DNA of 64,000 nt, from positions 248,001 to 312,000 of the forward strand of contig CAVTBT010000007.1 in the NCBI GenBank assembly GCA_963733065.1, written 5' to 3'. Numbering within the stretch: the stretch's first letter is position 1; the number at the start of each line of letters is the position of its first letter. Of the stretch, positions 43,156 to 52,789 are shown piece after piece. The stretch is from CAVTBT01 sp963733065. Lineage in GTDB: Bacteria; Actinomycetota; Thermoleophilia; Gaiellales; Gaiellaceae. The translations under genes and the position numbers were made by a program. The notes beneath the pieces are model-generated. The model ran no database searches. It was not told the origin of the DNA and saw only the letters and a list, made by a program, of their open reading frames with translations.

Positions 43156-43726
43156 GTCGAAGGACGAGCCGGTCCGGCTGACGCGGATCTACACGCGAGG
43201 CGGAGACCGCGGCGAGACGTCGCTCGGCGACGGCTCGCGCACGTCCAAGCTGGACTGCCGCATCGCCGCCTTCGGCACCGTCGACGAGCTGAACGCCGCG
43301 ATCGGCGTCGTGCTCGCCGGCGAGTGCCCCGACGAGCTGCGCACGGTGCTCCTCCGGGTCCAGAACGAGCTCTTCGATCTCGGCGCCGACCTGTCGAGAC
43401 CGCTGCACGCCGGCGGCCTGCGCATCGGCCAGGAGCCGATCGACCGGCTCGAGCAGGATTGCGACCGCTTCAACGCCGACCTGCCGGAGCTGCGCTCGTT
43501 CGTGCTGCCGGGCGGGACCGAGGCGGCCGCGCGCATTCACGTCGCGCGGACGACCTGCCGCCGCGCCGAGCGCGCGGCGCTCGACGCTGCGGAGGAGCTC
43601 GAGATCAACCCGCTCGCGCTCGTCTACTTGAACCGCCTCTCCGATCTGCTGTTCATCCTCGCGCGGGCAGCGAACGCCCTCGCAGGGCGGGACGAGCCGC
43701 TCTGGAGGCCTGGCAGCTCGCAGTGA
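43148..43726 (+). CDS. PduO-type cob(I)alamin adenosyltransferase
   Basis: 192 residues from a TTG start (GGAGG 9 bases upstream) that overlaps the acyl-CoA dehydrogenase stop. The family signatures are RIYTRGGDRGETSLGDGSR (ATP loop), FGTVDELNAAIG, FDLGADLSRP and ARTTCRRAERAALD followed by YLNRLSDLLFILAR. It transfers the adenosyl group from ATP to cob(I)alamin. No B12-dependent mutase gene or cobalamin riboswitch is visible here, although acyl-CoA metabolism next door fits methylmalonyl-CoA mutase use. Confidence 0.93.
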   Translation: MPRSKDEPVRLTRIYTRGGDRGETSLGDGSRTSKLDCRIAAFGTVDELNAAIGVVLAGECPDELRTVLLRVQNELFDLGADLSRPLHAGGLRIGQEPIDRLEQDCDRFNADLPELRSFVLPGGTEAAARIHVARTTCRRAERAALDAAEELEINPLALVYLNRLSDLLFILARAANALAGRDEPLWRPGSSQ

Positions 43727-43758
43727 CGTTCGCCGGCAGGCCGTCCGGCTGCGCCGTA

Positions 43759-45807
43759 CTAGACCGCGCGCGGCAGCGCGACGAGGTTCGGGCGCCCGGT
43801 GCGCGGGTCGCGCGGAAGCCGTGCCCGCTCGTGGAGCCAGCCGTGGAGCTCGCCGGGCGAGCGGGGAGTCGAGAAGAAGAAGCCCTGCGCGGCGTCGCAG
43901 CCGAGCTCGGAGAGCCGCATCGCCACCGATTCGCCCTCGACGCCTTCGGCAATCACCTCGAGCCCGAGGTTGTGCGCGAGATCGACGAGCGAGCGCACGA
44001 TGACCCCGTCGCTCACCGAGGTCTCCATGTGCTCCACGAACGACCGGTCGATCTTGATCTTGTCGATGGGGAGGCCGCGCAGGAACGTCAGCGACGAGTA
44101 GCCGGTGCCGAAGTCGTCGAGCACGAGGCCGACGCCGAGCGTGCGCAGCGCCTCGAGCGCCTCGAGCGCACGCTTCTGGTGCGACATGACGGTGCTCTCG
44201 GTGATCTCGATGTCGAGCCGGGAGGGCTCGATGCTCCACTTCTCGAGCAGGCGCTCGAGCTCGCCGGGCAAGGAGGGATCCTGGAGGCTGCGCGGAGACA
44301 GGTTGACGGCCACGCGCAGGTCGAGCCCCTCGTCGCACCAGACGCGCGACTGCGCGAGTGCCTGGTCGAGGATCTCGATCGTCATGCCGTTGATGAGGCT
44401 CGTCTGCTCGATCAGCGGCAGGAACTCGCCGGGTAGGAGCAGGCCGTGCCGAGGGTGCCGCCAGCGCACGAGCGCCTCGAGGCTCCGAACGCGGCCGGAG
44501 CTGAGCTCGACCACGGGCTGGTAGTGGGCGACGAGCTGGCGATCGTCGAGGGCGCGCCGGAACTCGGCGACGAGCCCGATCTGCTCGGTCGTGATCGGCT
44601 TGTCGGTCGGCGCGTAGACCTCGAACGACGTGCCGCGCTGCTTGGCCGCGTACATCGCGAAGTCCGCGTGCTTGAGGAGGTCGACCACGGTCTCCCCGTG
44701 CACCGGGTAGAGGGCGATGCCGATCGAGCACTCGACGTCGAGGTCGAGCTCGTCGATCCGCAGCGGCTGCTCGACCGCCTTCCGCATGCGCTCGGCGAGA
44801 GCCGTGGCGACGGTCACGTCGATGGCGTCGACGGAGAGGACGCCGAACTCGTCGCCGCCCAGCCGTGCCACCGTGTCGGTCGACCGCAGCACTTCGCGGA
44901 GTCGGAGCGCCACCTCCTGGAGCAGCACGTCGCCGGCGTGGTGGCCGAGCGAGTCGTTGATCTCCTTGAAGCGGTCGAGATCCATGATCATCACGACGAA
45001 CCGCTGCTTCGTGCGCTCCGCGAGCAGGATGGCCTGCTCGATCCGGTCGTGGAAGAGGATCCGGTTCGGCAGGTCCGTGAGGTCGTCGTGGAGCGCCTGG
45101 TGCTGGATCATCCGCATCTGCAGTCGCACGTGCTCGGTGATGCGGCGCAGGACGGGGATGAAGAGCAGGAACAGGATCACCATGACCACGACGAGCATCC
45201 CGGCGATCGGGACGAAGGCGTCGCGGGCGTCGGCGGCGACCGGGTCGTAGTTCGTCTCGATCGCGAGCACGCCGGCAGTGGATCCCCTGGGCGTCAGCGG
45301 CGTGAAGACCACCATGCGCTTGCCGAAGGGCGTCGGGCGCGAGATGCTGATCACGCCGGTCCGGAGCGTCGACTTGACGAGCGCCGTCGGCTCGGCGCGG
45401 CGCGAGACCGAGCCGATCGAATAGACCTGGCGCCCGTCCATGCGGAACACGGCCGCGCCGAGCAGGCGCGTGTCCACCATCCGCTCGCGGAAGAAGACGT
45501 CGAGCGTCGACTTGCGCGCGCCCTGAAGCGGGTCGGCGATCGATCCCGCCAGTCCGAAGGACATCGCGACGTCGCCGATCAGCTCGGCGCGCTCGCGCGC
45601 CTCCTCCTCGGCCCGTGCCTGGCCCGAGTGGTGCAGGAAGAGCACGATCCCGCCGGCCGCGAGCGCGAGCCCGAGCGCGAGGTACATCCCGAAGCGGAAG
45701 ATGAGGCGAGAGGCGTTCGCCGCGGCAGGCTGGCGGCGCGCGCCGTCGACCCTCCGGTCGGCCGATGGCGGCCGGCGGGAGATGTCGGCGGGGATGAAGT
45801 CGGTCAC
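43759..45807 (-). CDS. Membrane-bound GGDEF-EAL dual-domain protein
   Basis: About 682 residues from the GTG at 45807 (an upstream in-frame GTG at 45915 would add 36). Two transmembrane helices (about 40-62 and 190-215) enclose a periplasmic sensor of about 130 residues (VDTRLLGAAVFRMDGRQVY). GGDEF follows with ARLGGDEFGVLS intact, then EAL with EALVRWRHP, ITESTVM, VLDDFGTGYSSL and IKIDRSFV. Both catalytic sites look intact, so it could make or degrade c-di-GMP depending on the signal. Confidence 0.93.
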   Translation of the reverse strand: MTDFIPADISRRPPSADRRVDGARRQPAAANASRLIFRFGMYLALGLALAAGGIVLFLHHSGQARAEEEARERAELIGDVAMSFGLAGSIADPLQGARKSTLDVFFRERMVDTRLLGAAVFRMDGRQVYSIGSVSRRAEPTALVKSTLRTGVISISRPTPFGKRMVVFTPLTPRGSTAGVLAIETNYDPVAADARDAFVPIAGMLVVVMVILFLLFIPVLRRITEHVRLQMRMIQHQALHDDLTDLPNRILFHDRIEQAILLAERTKQRFVVMIMDLDRFKEINDSLGHHAGDVLLQEVALRLREVLRSTDTVARLGGDEFGVLSVDAIDVTVATALAERMRKAVEQPLRIDELDLDVECSIGIALYPVHGETVVDLLKHADFAMYAAKQRGTSFEVYAPTDKPITTEQIGLVAEFRRALDDRQLVAHYQPVVELSSGRVRSLEALVRWRHPRHGLLLPGEFLPLIEQTSLINGMTIEILDQALAQSRVWCDEGLDLRVAVNLSPRSLQDPSLPGELERLLEKWSIEPSRLDIEITESTVMSHQKRALEALEALRTLGVGLVLDDFGTGYSSLTFLRGLPIDKIKIDRSFVEHMETSVSDGVIVRSLVDLAHNLGLEVIAEGVEGESVAMRLSELGCDAAQGFFFSTPRSPGELHGWLHERARLPRDPRTGRPNLVALPRAV

Positions 45808-46145
45808 GTGTAGGCCCTGGCTCCTGACCGCCCAGTCGGCGGACCGCAGTGGAGTCGTCTGACTGAAACACCGGCCTCCGTGCGGTGCCTCCCCCGGGTG
45901 GGGGACGGTTGACACTCGAAGGAGGGAGTCGCCGGTGGCCGCCGCTCGTCGTGACAGTCGGGGCGGAGTGGTGCATGATCGTGATGCGTCCGGTCGGCGG
46001 GCCCGATGTCCCCTCTCTCCCCAGGCTCGCGGATCGGGCGCCCTAACAGCGTCGGCCGGCGGCGACTCCTGAGCCGTCGAACTTCGGTGCCGCCGCCGGC
46101 GGCTTTGAGTTCGACCCCTAGTCGGCGATGCCTGTATCGCGGATC
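45808..46145. other. Intergenic stretch between divergent c-di-GMP genes
   Basis: 338 bases. The only notable structure is CCTCCCCCGGGTGGGGGACGG near 45887-45907, a hairpin. No coding sequence is supported. Confidence 0.4.
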
Positions 46146-48345
46146 ATGGGGCCGAGGAGACGCTCCGAGTCGTCCGGCGGCCGCCTCAAGCTTGGCCGGA
46201 CGGGTGCCGATCTCACCGGGTGTGACAACTTGAGGAGGATTGTCACGAACCATCGGGTGTTCATCGATGCGCTCACGGCCGCGTGCGAGCGGGCGGTACG
46301 CGCCGTCGGCGCCGCGCCGACCCCGGAGGCGGGCATCGACGAGGCTCTCGACCTGCTGGCGGAGGCGGGCGGGAGCGGGATGTCGCTGTCGCTGTTCCTG
46401 CTCGAGCACGACCGGCTCTGGGCGGTGACGCACCGCGGCTACACGATGATCCCGGGCGGCCTGCGGCTCGACCGCGGCGTGATCGGGCGCGCGCTCGAGC
46501 GCGGCGGGGCGCAGTACGTGCCGGACGTGCGTGCCGACCCGGACTACGTCCCGGGCAAGCGCGGCGTGGTGTCCGAGCTCGTGCTGCCGATCAGCGCGGC
46601 CGGCCGGCCGGTCGGCGTCCTCAACGTCGAGACCGCGTTCGAGCTGCCGGTCGAGGCGGCGGGGCGGCTCGAGCCCGTCGCCGCGGCGCTCGCCGCGCCG
46701 CTGACCGAGCTGCGCCAGGCGCCCGGCGTCGATCTCTCGTCGCTCATGCGCGTGTTCGTCCACATGAGCTCGCTGCGCGACGCGCGGGAGATCGCCGAGC
46801 TGGCGGCGCGCTCGCTCGCCCACGTGCTCGGGCTCGAGGCCTGCCAGGTGACGCTCGCCGACGACGCGGGCGGCGAGATCGCCGCCGGCTGGAGCCGGAC
46901 GGGCGCGCTCGACTCGCTGCCGTCCGAGGTCGTGGAGGCGTTGCGAACGCACGTCGATCACACGTCGGTCGTCGAGCTCGTCGACGCGGCGGTGGTCGGT
47001 CTCTCGGGCGTCGCCGGTGGCTGCCGCACGCTCGTGTGGCTGCCGCTCCGGGTCAACGACGTGGGCGTCGGAGAGCTCGTCGGTGCAGCGCGCGGGCGGT
47101 CGAGTTCCCGCGCGCCCAGGCCGAGGCCGCGGCGCTGCTGGCGGCGCAGGCCGCGGCGTCGCTCGATGCGGCGCTGGCACTCGTGCGCGAGCGGCGCACG
47201 GCCGCCACGGACCCGCTGACCGGCTTGCTCAACCGGCGAGGGTTCGGCGACCTGCTGGAGGGCGAGCTCGAGCGGTCGGGAGCCGACCGCAGCCCGCTCA
47301 GCCTGCTCGTGCTCGACTGCGACGAGTTCAAGGCCGTCAACGACCGCGGCGGACACGAACGCGGCGACCGCGTGCTGCTGGAGCTCGCCGACCTGATCCG
47401 CACCGGGCTCGGACCGGGGGAGGCTGCCTCGCGCCTCGGCGGCGACGAGTTCGCGCTCACGCTGCCACGGACGGACGCCGACGCGGCGCTGGCGCGTGCC
47501 GACGCGCTGCGGATGACGCTTGCGGCGGGCCTCTCCGAGGCGGGAACGCCGCTCCGGGTCTCGATCGGCGTCGCCACCTATCCCTTCGACGGCGCGACCG
47601 GCACGCAGCTGCTGCGCGCCGCGGATCAGGGGCTCTACGCCGCGAAGGCGAGCGGCAAGGATCTCGTCGTCGCGTTCCGCGACCTCGGCGACTGGGCCCG
47701 TCGCGGCGACGCGGCTCGTGCACGCGAGCGCCGGGCGCGCCTGCGGCCCGTCGTCGCTCCCGATGCCGCGGCCCAGATCGCGGCGGTCCGGGGCGAGAGC
47801 GCTCCGGAGCAAGTGCTCCTCGTTCTCTCGCGCGCGCTCACAGGCAGCCTCAGCGCCACCGCCACCGTCACGTCCCGCGTGCTCGGCGGGACGCATCTCC
47901 TCGACGTCGCGCGCTACGCGCTTCGCGACATCGACCTCGGGAGCGACGCGGCCTACCTCCTGGACGACTTCCCGCTCACGAAGCGCGTGCTCGTCCGACG
48001 GGAGCCGATCGCGATGTCGTTCCTCGACGCGAGCATCGACCGCGCCGAGGCGTTCATCCTGCGCGAGCTCGGCATGAACTCGCTGCTCATGCTCCCGATC
48101 GTCGTCGGCGGCGAGGCGTGGGGCCTCGTCGAGGTCTACGACGTCCGCCTGCGCGAGTTCGAAGGCGGGGACATCGAGACGGCCCGCGCGCTCGTGACGG
48201 CGGCCGCCCGCAGGCTCGAGGAGCTCGGTGCCGAGGGCGCCGATCTCGACGCGGTCGGCAGGCGCGGCGACGCCCCGATCCAGCGGCCGATCCGCGGCGA
48301 GGCTCCCGCGGTCGAGCGCTCTTTGCGGACAGGCGAGTCTCTCCT
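46146..48345 (+). pseudogene. GAF-GAF-GGDEF-GAF diguanylate cyclase, frameshifted
   Basis: The first frame (from about 46146) encodes two GAF-like domains (VFIDALTAACERAVRAVG..., SLMRVFVHMSSLRDAREIAE...). Around 47080-47090 the frame changes, and the next frame encodes a GGDEF domain (DPLTGLLNRRGFGDLLEGEL, ASRLGGDEFALTLPRTDADA) and a further GAF-like domain (VLLVLSRALTGSLSATATV, LPIVVGGEAWGLVEVYDV). The second frame also runs past any expected end, so another indel near 48330 is likely and the 3' boundary is uncertain. It is probably a soluble c-di-GMP synthase. Confidence 0.8.
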
Positions 48346-48423
48346 AGGCGGCTGCCTCCCTCATGTGAGGGACGACGGAGGGATTCGGGGCGCCGATGGA
48401 GAAGCGACCACCGAGGAGGTTGC

Positions 48424-48654
48424 ATGGACGTTCAGGGCGCACGCCTGCTGGCGGCGCGGATCCGGGCGGGGGTCCGGATCGGAAGCCAGATCGAGTTCAC
48501 CGGACCGACGGAGTCACACGACGGGCTGCGTCCCGGCGACCGTGGCGTCGTCAAGGACATCTCGGACTCCGGCGAGATCGTCGTGCTCTGGGACCGCGGG
48601 GTCGCGTCGACGATCGACCCCAGCACGACGCCGATCCGGCTCTGCGCTGCCTGA
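48424..48654 (+). CDS. DUF4314-like small protein
   Basis: 76 residues from the ATG at 48424, with GAGGAGG five bases upstream. An SH3-like small barrel is suggested by IGSQIEFTGPTESHDGLRPGDRG and VVLWDRGVASTIDPSTTPIRL. This resembles DUF4314 proteins, whose role is unknown. Confidence 0.75.
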   Translation: MDVQGARLLAARIRAGVRIGSQIEFTGPTESHDGLRPGDRGVVKDISDSGEIVVLWDRGVASTIDPSTTPIRLCAA

Positions 48655-48827
48655 GAGCCGCCGGCTAGGAGGGTTCGGCGGAACGTCGCTCGTCGGCGGG
48701 GTGCGCTGGTCGGGGCGAGGCAAGGACGCAGGGAGCATCCATATGCAGACATATGGACGCGACTGAGGACGGCGCATCGCCGCGACCAGCGGCCCGATGG
48801 CACAGCTCGATGTTTCGCCGGACCCTC

Positions 48828-49352
48828 CTAGCGCCGGAGGCCGAAGTCGGCCGTCACGATCACGACCGTCGCGCCGCGGAACGCACCGGGCGCCCTTTGC
48901 ACGAGCATCGCCCCGACGCCCACCTCGCGCCACGACCCGTTGAGCAGGTTGCGGCGGTGCGGCGGGGACTGCATCCAGGCGCTGATGGCGCTCTTGGCCG
49001 CGAGCGGCGCGCCGCCGTAGGCGAGGTTCTCGCCCACGAACCAGTCGCCGCCCCGCGTGTCGTAGAAGCGACGGACACGCACGTGGAACGGGGAGCCGTC
49101 CGCCGAGTCGTGCTGGAACAACCCGGTGCTCGCCATGGAGCGGGTGTGAGCGGCCGCGGCCGCGCCGAGCTCCCCGGACGCCTTCAGCGCGCGCAGTCCG
49201 TGACGTGCGCGGACGACGTTCATCTCGTTCATCAGGGCACGCTCGAAGGCGACGTCGCGCTGCGTCCGTTGGCCGGCCGCAGTCGAGGTCGGAGCTGTGA
49301 TCGCCAGGCCGGCGGCAAGCACGGCGAAGAAGACGATCGCGATGCGAGTCAT
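48828..49352 (-). CDS. Secreted CAP-domain (SCP/YkwD-like) protein
   Basis: 174 residues with a signal peptide (MTRIAIVFFAVLAAGLAITA). The CAP core has MNEMNVVRARHGLRALKASG, AAAHTRSMASTGLFQHDSADG, WFVGENLAYGG and AISAWMQSPPHRRNLLNGSW, including the histidines and glutamate of the family. Bacterial members are secreted, often in stress or sporulation contexts, with unsettled activity. Confidence 0.92.
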   Translation of the reverse strand: MTRIAIVFFAVLAAGLAITAPTSTAAGQRTQRDVAFERALMNEMNVVRARHGLRALKASGELGAAAAAHTRSMASTGLFQHDSADGSPFHVRVRRFYDTRGGDWFVGENLAYGGAPLAAKSAISAWMQSPPHRRNLLNGSWREVGVGAMLVQRAPGAFRGATVVIVTADFGLRR

Positions 49353-49465
49353 GCACCGAGGGCATCGGCGGCCCGGGTGAGGGGCGCGATCGCTCGTTCT
49401 AGCGCCCCCGGACGAGGGACACGCGGGACCGGCACCCGGGGTACGCGCACCGCGATACTCCGGTC

Positions 49466-50383
49466 ATGGGAGTTGATTCAGCGGGCGTCGCGCCCGGTGC
49501 CCGACGCGACGCCCGGGCGGGCGCGCGCCGCGCCGCACCCGTGCTGGCGGCCCTGCGACCGAAGCAGTACACGAAGAACCTGCTCCTGTTCGCGGCGCTC
49601 GTGTTCGCCGACCAGGCCGGGTCGCTCGACGCCTGGATCGCCGCGGCGACGGCGTTCGCGGCGTACTGCCTCGCGTCGAGCGCGGCGTACCTCGTCAACG
49701 ACGTCCGCGACGCCGCGGAGGACCGGCTGCATCCGGTCAAGCGGCTCCGGCCGGTCGCGCACGGCGACCTCGCGCCACGGACCGCTCTCCTCCTCGCCGC
49801 CGCGCTCGCCGCTGCGGCGTTCGGTCTGACCGTCGCGCTCGGCGCGGGCTCCGTGGCCTACCTGGCCGCGTTCCTCGCCCTGCAGGCCCTCTACAGCGTC
49901 TGGCTCAAGTCGGTCGTCGTCGTCGACATCGCGGCCATCGCAGCGCTCTTCGTGATCCGTGCGAGCGCGGGCGCCGAGGCCGTCGACGTCCCGATCTCCG
50001 GCTGGCTGCTCGTCTCGACGGCGCTGCTCGCGTCGTTCCTGGCACTCGCGAAGCGCCGCGCCGAGCTGGCGGGCGTCGAGGCGGGAAGCGCGCCCGGTCG
50101 AGCGTCGATCGGCCGGTACTCCGTCCAGGGCCTCGACCGGCTGCTCGCGTCGCTGGCAGCGGTGACGCTCGCGGTGTACGTCGCCTACGCCGCGCTCGCC
50201 CACACGCCGCTCATGCTCGTGACGGTGCCGTTCGTGGCCTACGGGCTCGCGCGCTACATCGCCCTCGTCCGCCACCAGGGCCGCGGCGAGGAGCCGGAGA
50301 ACGTCCTGCTCACGGACACCCGCCTGCTGCTCACGGTCGCCTGTTGGGCCGTGGTCGCGGGAGCCGTGATCGGACTCGGCTAG
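49466..50383 (+). CDS. UbiA-family prenyltransferase (decaprenyl-phosphate phosphoribosyltransferase-like)
   Basis: 305 residues with eight to nine predicted membrane helices. LRPKQYTKNLLLFAALVFAD near the start and the first aspartate motif NDVRDAAEDRLHPVKRLRPVA match the DPPR synthase branch of UbiA enzymes used in arabinan synthesis. The second aspartate-rich loop is expected near SVVVVDIAAIAALFVIRASAG. That branch supports actinobacterial wall chemistry. The 3' end overlaps the convergent kinase by 53 bases. Confidence 0.88.
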   Translation: MGVDSAGVAPGARRDARAGARRAAPVLAALRPKQYTKNLLLFAALVFADQAGSLDAWIAAATAFAAYCLASSAAYLVNDVRDAAEDRLHPVKRLRPVAHGDLAPRTALLLAAALAAAAFGLTVALGAGSVAYLAAFLALQALYSVWLKSVVVVDIAAIAALFVIRASAGAEAVDVPISGWLLVSTALLASFLALAKRRAELAGVEAGSAPGRASIGRYSVQGLDRLLASLAAVTLAVYVAYAALAHTPLMLVTVPFVAYGLARYIALVRHQGRGEEPENVLLTDTRLLLTVACWAVVAGAVIGLG

Positions 50384-51854
50384 GGCTAGAGGCTGAGCCC
50401 GGGTCCGCGGAGGGGTCGAGCGGCTCCCAGCGCGGGAGCGTCACGGTCAGGCGGGTCGGGCCGCCCTCGGCGCTGTCGATGTGGAACGTCCCGCCGAGCA
50501 TCCGCACGCGCTCGTTGATGCCGATGAGGCCCAGCCGACCGCGGCGGGCGGCGCGCGCTAGCCCCTGCTCGACCGCGAAGCCGCGCCCGTCGTCCGCGAT
50601 GGTGAGCTCGGTCCAGGCCCGCCGGCAGCGCAGGACGACCCGCACGCTGGTAGCGCCGCTGTGCTCGCGGATGTTCGAGAGCGCCTCCTGGGCCGCCCGG
50701 AAGAGCGTGATCCGCTGGGAGGCGCTGAGGAACGAGCTCGTGCCGTCGACGCGGAGATCCGTGGCGATGCCGCTGCGGGCCGAGAACGCCTCGACCTCGC
50801 GGTGCAGGACCTCCTCGATCGGGCGGCTGACCGCGCTTCGCGACTCGAAGGCGTGCGCGATCTCCCGCAGCTCGCGATCGAGCTCGCCGAGTCGGCTGCG
50901 CAAACCGTCGAGTTGCTCGTTGACGCGCTCGCGCTGCTCCTCGGCGACGAGCGGCGAGATGAGATCGCGGATCGCCTTCGCGTCCGCGGCGAGGACGAGA
51001 ACGTCCTGGATCGGCCCGTCGTGAAGGTCGAAGCCGAGCCGGGTGAGGCGCCGCTCGGTGCCCCGGACGAGGGTGGCCTCGCGCTCGGTGCTGCGCTCGA
51101 GCAGCAGGGCACGCTCGAGCAGCGGCGTCAGGGCGCGGGCAGCCTCGTCGAGGAACGTCTGGGCGGCCGGGCGGGACTCCGCGGTCACGCGCACCACGAG
51201 CGCCGCGTCGATCCGGTTCCAGCGCACGACGGGCACGGCACGGATCTGCGAGCGCGGCGGTGTCAGGGCGTAGCCGATGCCGAGTGCCTTGCGGGCCGCC
51301 GCGCGCGTCCGCCGCGACGGCTCGTCGTCGCCGATCGAGACGGCGCACTCGAGCCGGTTGGGCTGGGGCTTGATCCAGAGCGATGCCTCGCTCACGAGGT
51401 CGAAGATGACGAGCAGCTGCAGGGCGGTCTCGATCGCGAAGAGCGGCGGCAGGGAGCCGAGGAGCGGGTTGCCGGCGACGCCCAGGTAGAGCTCGAGCGA
51501 GGTGGCGGCCGGTGTGTCGTGGCCGGAGCTCTCCGCCAGGATCGCCGTCACGTGGCGTGCGTCGTCGCGCTCGAGAACGCCTTCGACGGCGAGACCCGTC
51601 AGCACGTCGACGGCCAGCACAGAGGCCGCGAGCCGGTCCGCTGCCTCGTCGGCGCCGGCCGCCTTGTACGTCGCGAGAGCCCGGCTCCAGGCGTCGTCCA
51701 GCACAGCCGCGGCACGTTCCTCGGCGCCGAACCGCTCGTCCAGGTAGGCGTCCAGCGCGGCGATGCAGGCCCCGGCCTGGTGGGCTCTGCTTCGGCGTCC
51801 GGTGTGCGAGAGCGCGCTGCGGCGGTCGGGAAGCGCTCCCGGCACGGATGTCAT
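50331..51854 (-). CDS. Cytoplasmic histidine kinase, NarL/DesK type
   Basis: 507 residues from the ATG at 51854. There is no obvious transmembrane helix. The N-terminal half is a helical/GAF-like sensor of about 270 residues. HisKA_3 holds the phospho-acceptor in RLGFDLHDGPIQDVLVLAAD, and the HATPase has AAQEALSNIREHSGAT, IADDGRGF and RLGLIGINERVRMLGGTF. The cognate LuxR-type regulator is not in the window. Confidence 0.9.
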   Translation of the reverse strand: MTSVPGALPDRRSALSHTGRRSRAHQAGACIAALDAYLDERFGAEERAAAVLDDAWSRALATYKAAGADEAADRLAASVLAVDVLTGLAVEGVLERDDARHVTAILAESSGHDTPAATSLELYLGVAGNPLLGSLPPLFAIETALQLLVIFDLVSEASLWIKPQPNRLECAVSIGDDEPSRRTRAAARKALGIGYALTPPRSQIRAVPVVRWNRIDAALVVRVTAESRPAAQTFLDEAARALTPLLERALLLERSTEREATLVRGTERRLTRLGFDLHDGPIQDVLVLAADAKAIRDLISPLVAEEQRERVNEQLDGLRSRLGELDRELREIAHAFESRSAVSRPIEEVLHREVEAFSARSGIATDLRVDGTSSFLSASQRITLFRAAQEALSNIREHSGATSVRVVLRCRRAWTELTIADDGRGFAVEQGLARAARRGRLGLIGINERVRMLGGTFHIDSAEGGPTRLTVTLPRWEPLDPSADPGSASSPSRVRSRLPRPRPNRRP

Positions 51855-52019
51855 CCCGTGTCCAGCCTTACCGCCATCTGCCGATGCACTCCTTTCCGGC
51901 CGAGGTGATGCTTCCTGCAGCCGTCCCCCCGGACCGAGCCTCATTCTGCGAGTCCTTGCCGCCCTCGGCAAGAGCCGGAGCGGACTCGGGCCTGCGCCAG
52001 GCGTCCATTGGCGCTCTGC

Positions 52020-52787
52020 TCAGCCTGCGACCGGGCTCCCCACCGCCCGCGAGACGGTCTCGACGACGTCGTTCATGCCGTCCCACTTGTCGTACACCGG
52101 GAACGTGTTCTGCTCGTCGCGGGCGCCCCCTTCGGAGACGACCACGACTTCGACGCCCGGGTGGAGCGCCTTCGCCGATGCGGCCGCCTTGCCGGCTGCG
52201 ACGAGCGAGCCCGTCGCCTCGAGCACGACGACGTCCGCCCGCTGGCGCTCGAGCAGCTCGAGCAGGTCGTCGTGCGACGCGGTGACGACCTCGAACCCGT
52301 GGCGGTCGAGCACGAAGCGCATCAGCTTCACGAAACGGCGATCACGGCTCGCGACGATGACGCGACCGGTCACGGGCTGGTCGCGGAAGGGCGGCGGCGC
52401 GCCGTCGGGCTCCGCCGCAACCTCGTCGTGGACCGACGCCCAGGCAACGCGGTCGCCGACCCTGAGGCCGCGGCGCTCGCACTCGCCGGACGGGAGCTCG
52501 ACGACCTCGCGGGCGGCGCGGCACGACGCCGTGCGCCACGGCTTCAGGTCGGCCGCGATCTCCACCACCGTCTGGTCCTGGTCGAGGAAGACGACGTCGA
52601 TCGGGTAGCGCATGAAGCTCGTATGGACGGAGAAGCCCGGCCGCAGCACGAGCCCCTCGCCCTCGCGGAGCCGCCGCCCATACAGGCCGCGCAGACGGCG
52701 CAGGTAGGTGTCCGCGACCCGCACCGACTCGGAGATGATCCGGCCGTCGTCGCGCCTGAGGGTGAGCTTTCCGGGTCGCCTGAACAT
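52020..52787 (-). CDS. DUF192 domain fused to a receiver-like domain, last gene of the tad operon
   Basis: 255 residues from the ATG at 52787. The first roughly 120 residues are DUF192 (ADTYLRRLRGLYGRRLREGE, SVHTSFMRYPIDVVFLD, RAAREVVELPSGECERRGLR). The second half (about 145-255) has a CheY-like fold pattern (RVIVASRDRRFVKLMRFVLDR, VVVLEATGSLVAAG, VEVVVVSEGG). The residue in the phospho-acceptor position is Glu in LEAT, so it may be a pseudo-receiver. It begins 3 bases downstream of the tadC stop, suggesting a Tad-associated role. Confidence 0.8.
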   Translation of the reverse strand: MFRRPGKLTLRRDDGRIISESVRVADTYLRRLRGLYGRRLREGEGLVLRPGFSVHTSFMRYPIDVVFLDQDQTVVEIAADLKPWRTASCRAAREVVELPSGECERRGLRVGDRVAWASVHDEVAAEPDGAPPPFRDQPVTGRVIVASRDRRFVKLMRFVLDRHGFEVVTASHDDLLELLERQRADVVVLEATGSLVAAGKAAASAKALHPGVEVVVVSEGGARDEQNTFPVYDKWDGMNDVVETVSRAVGSPVAG

Positions 52788-52789
52788 GG

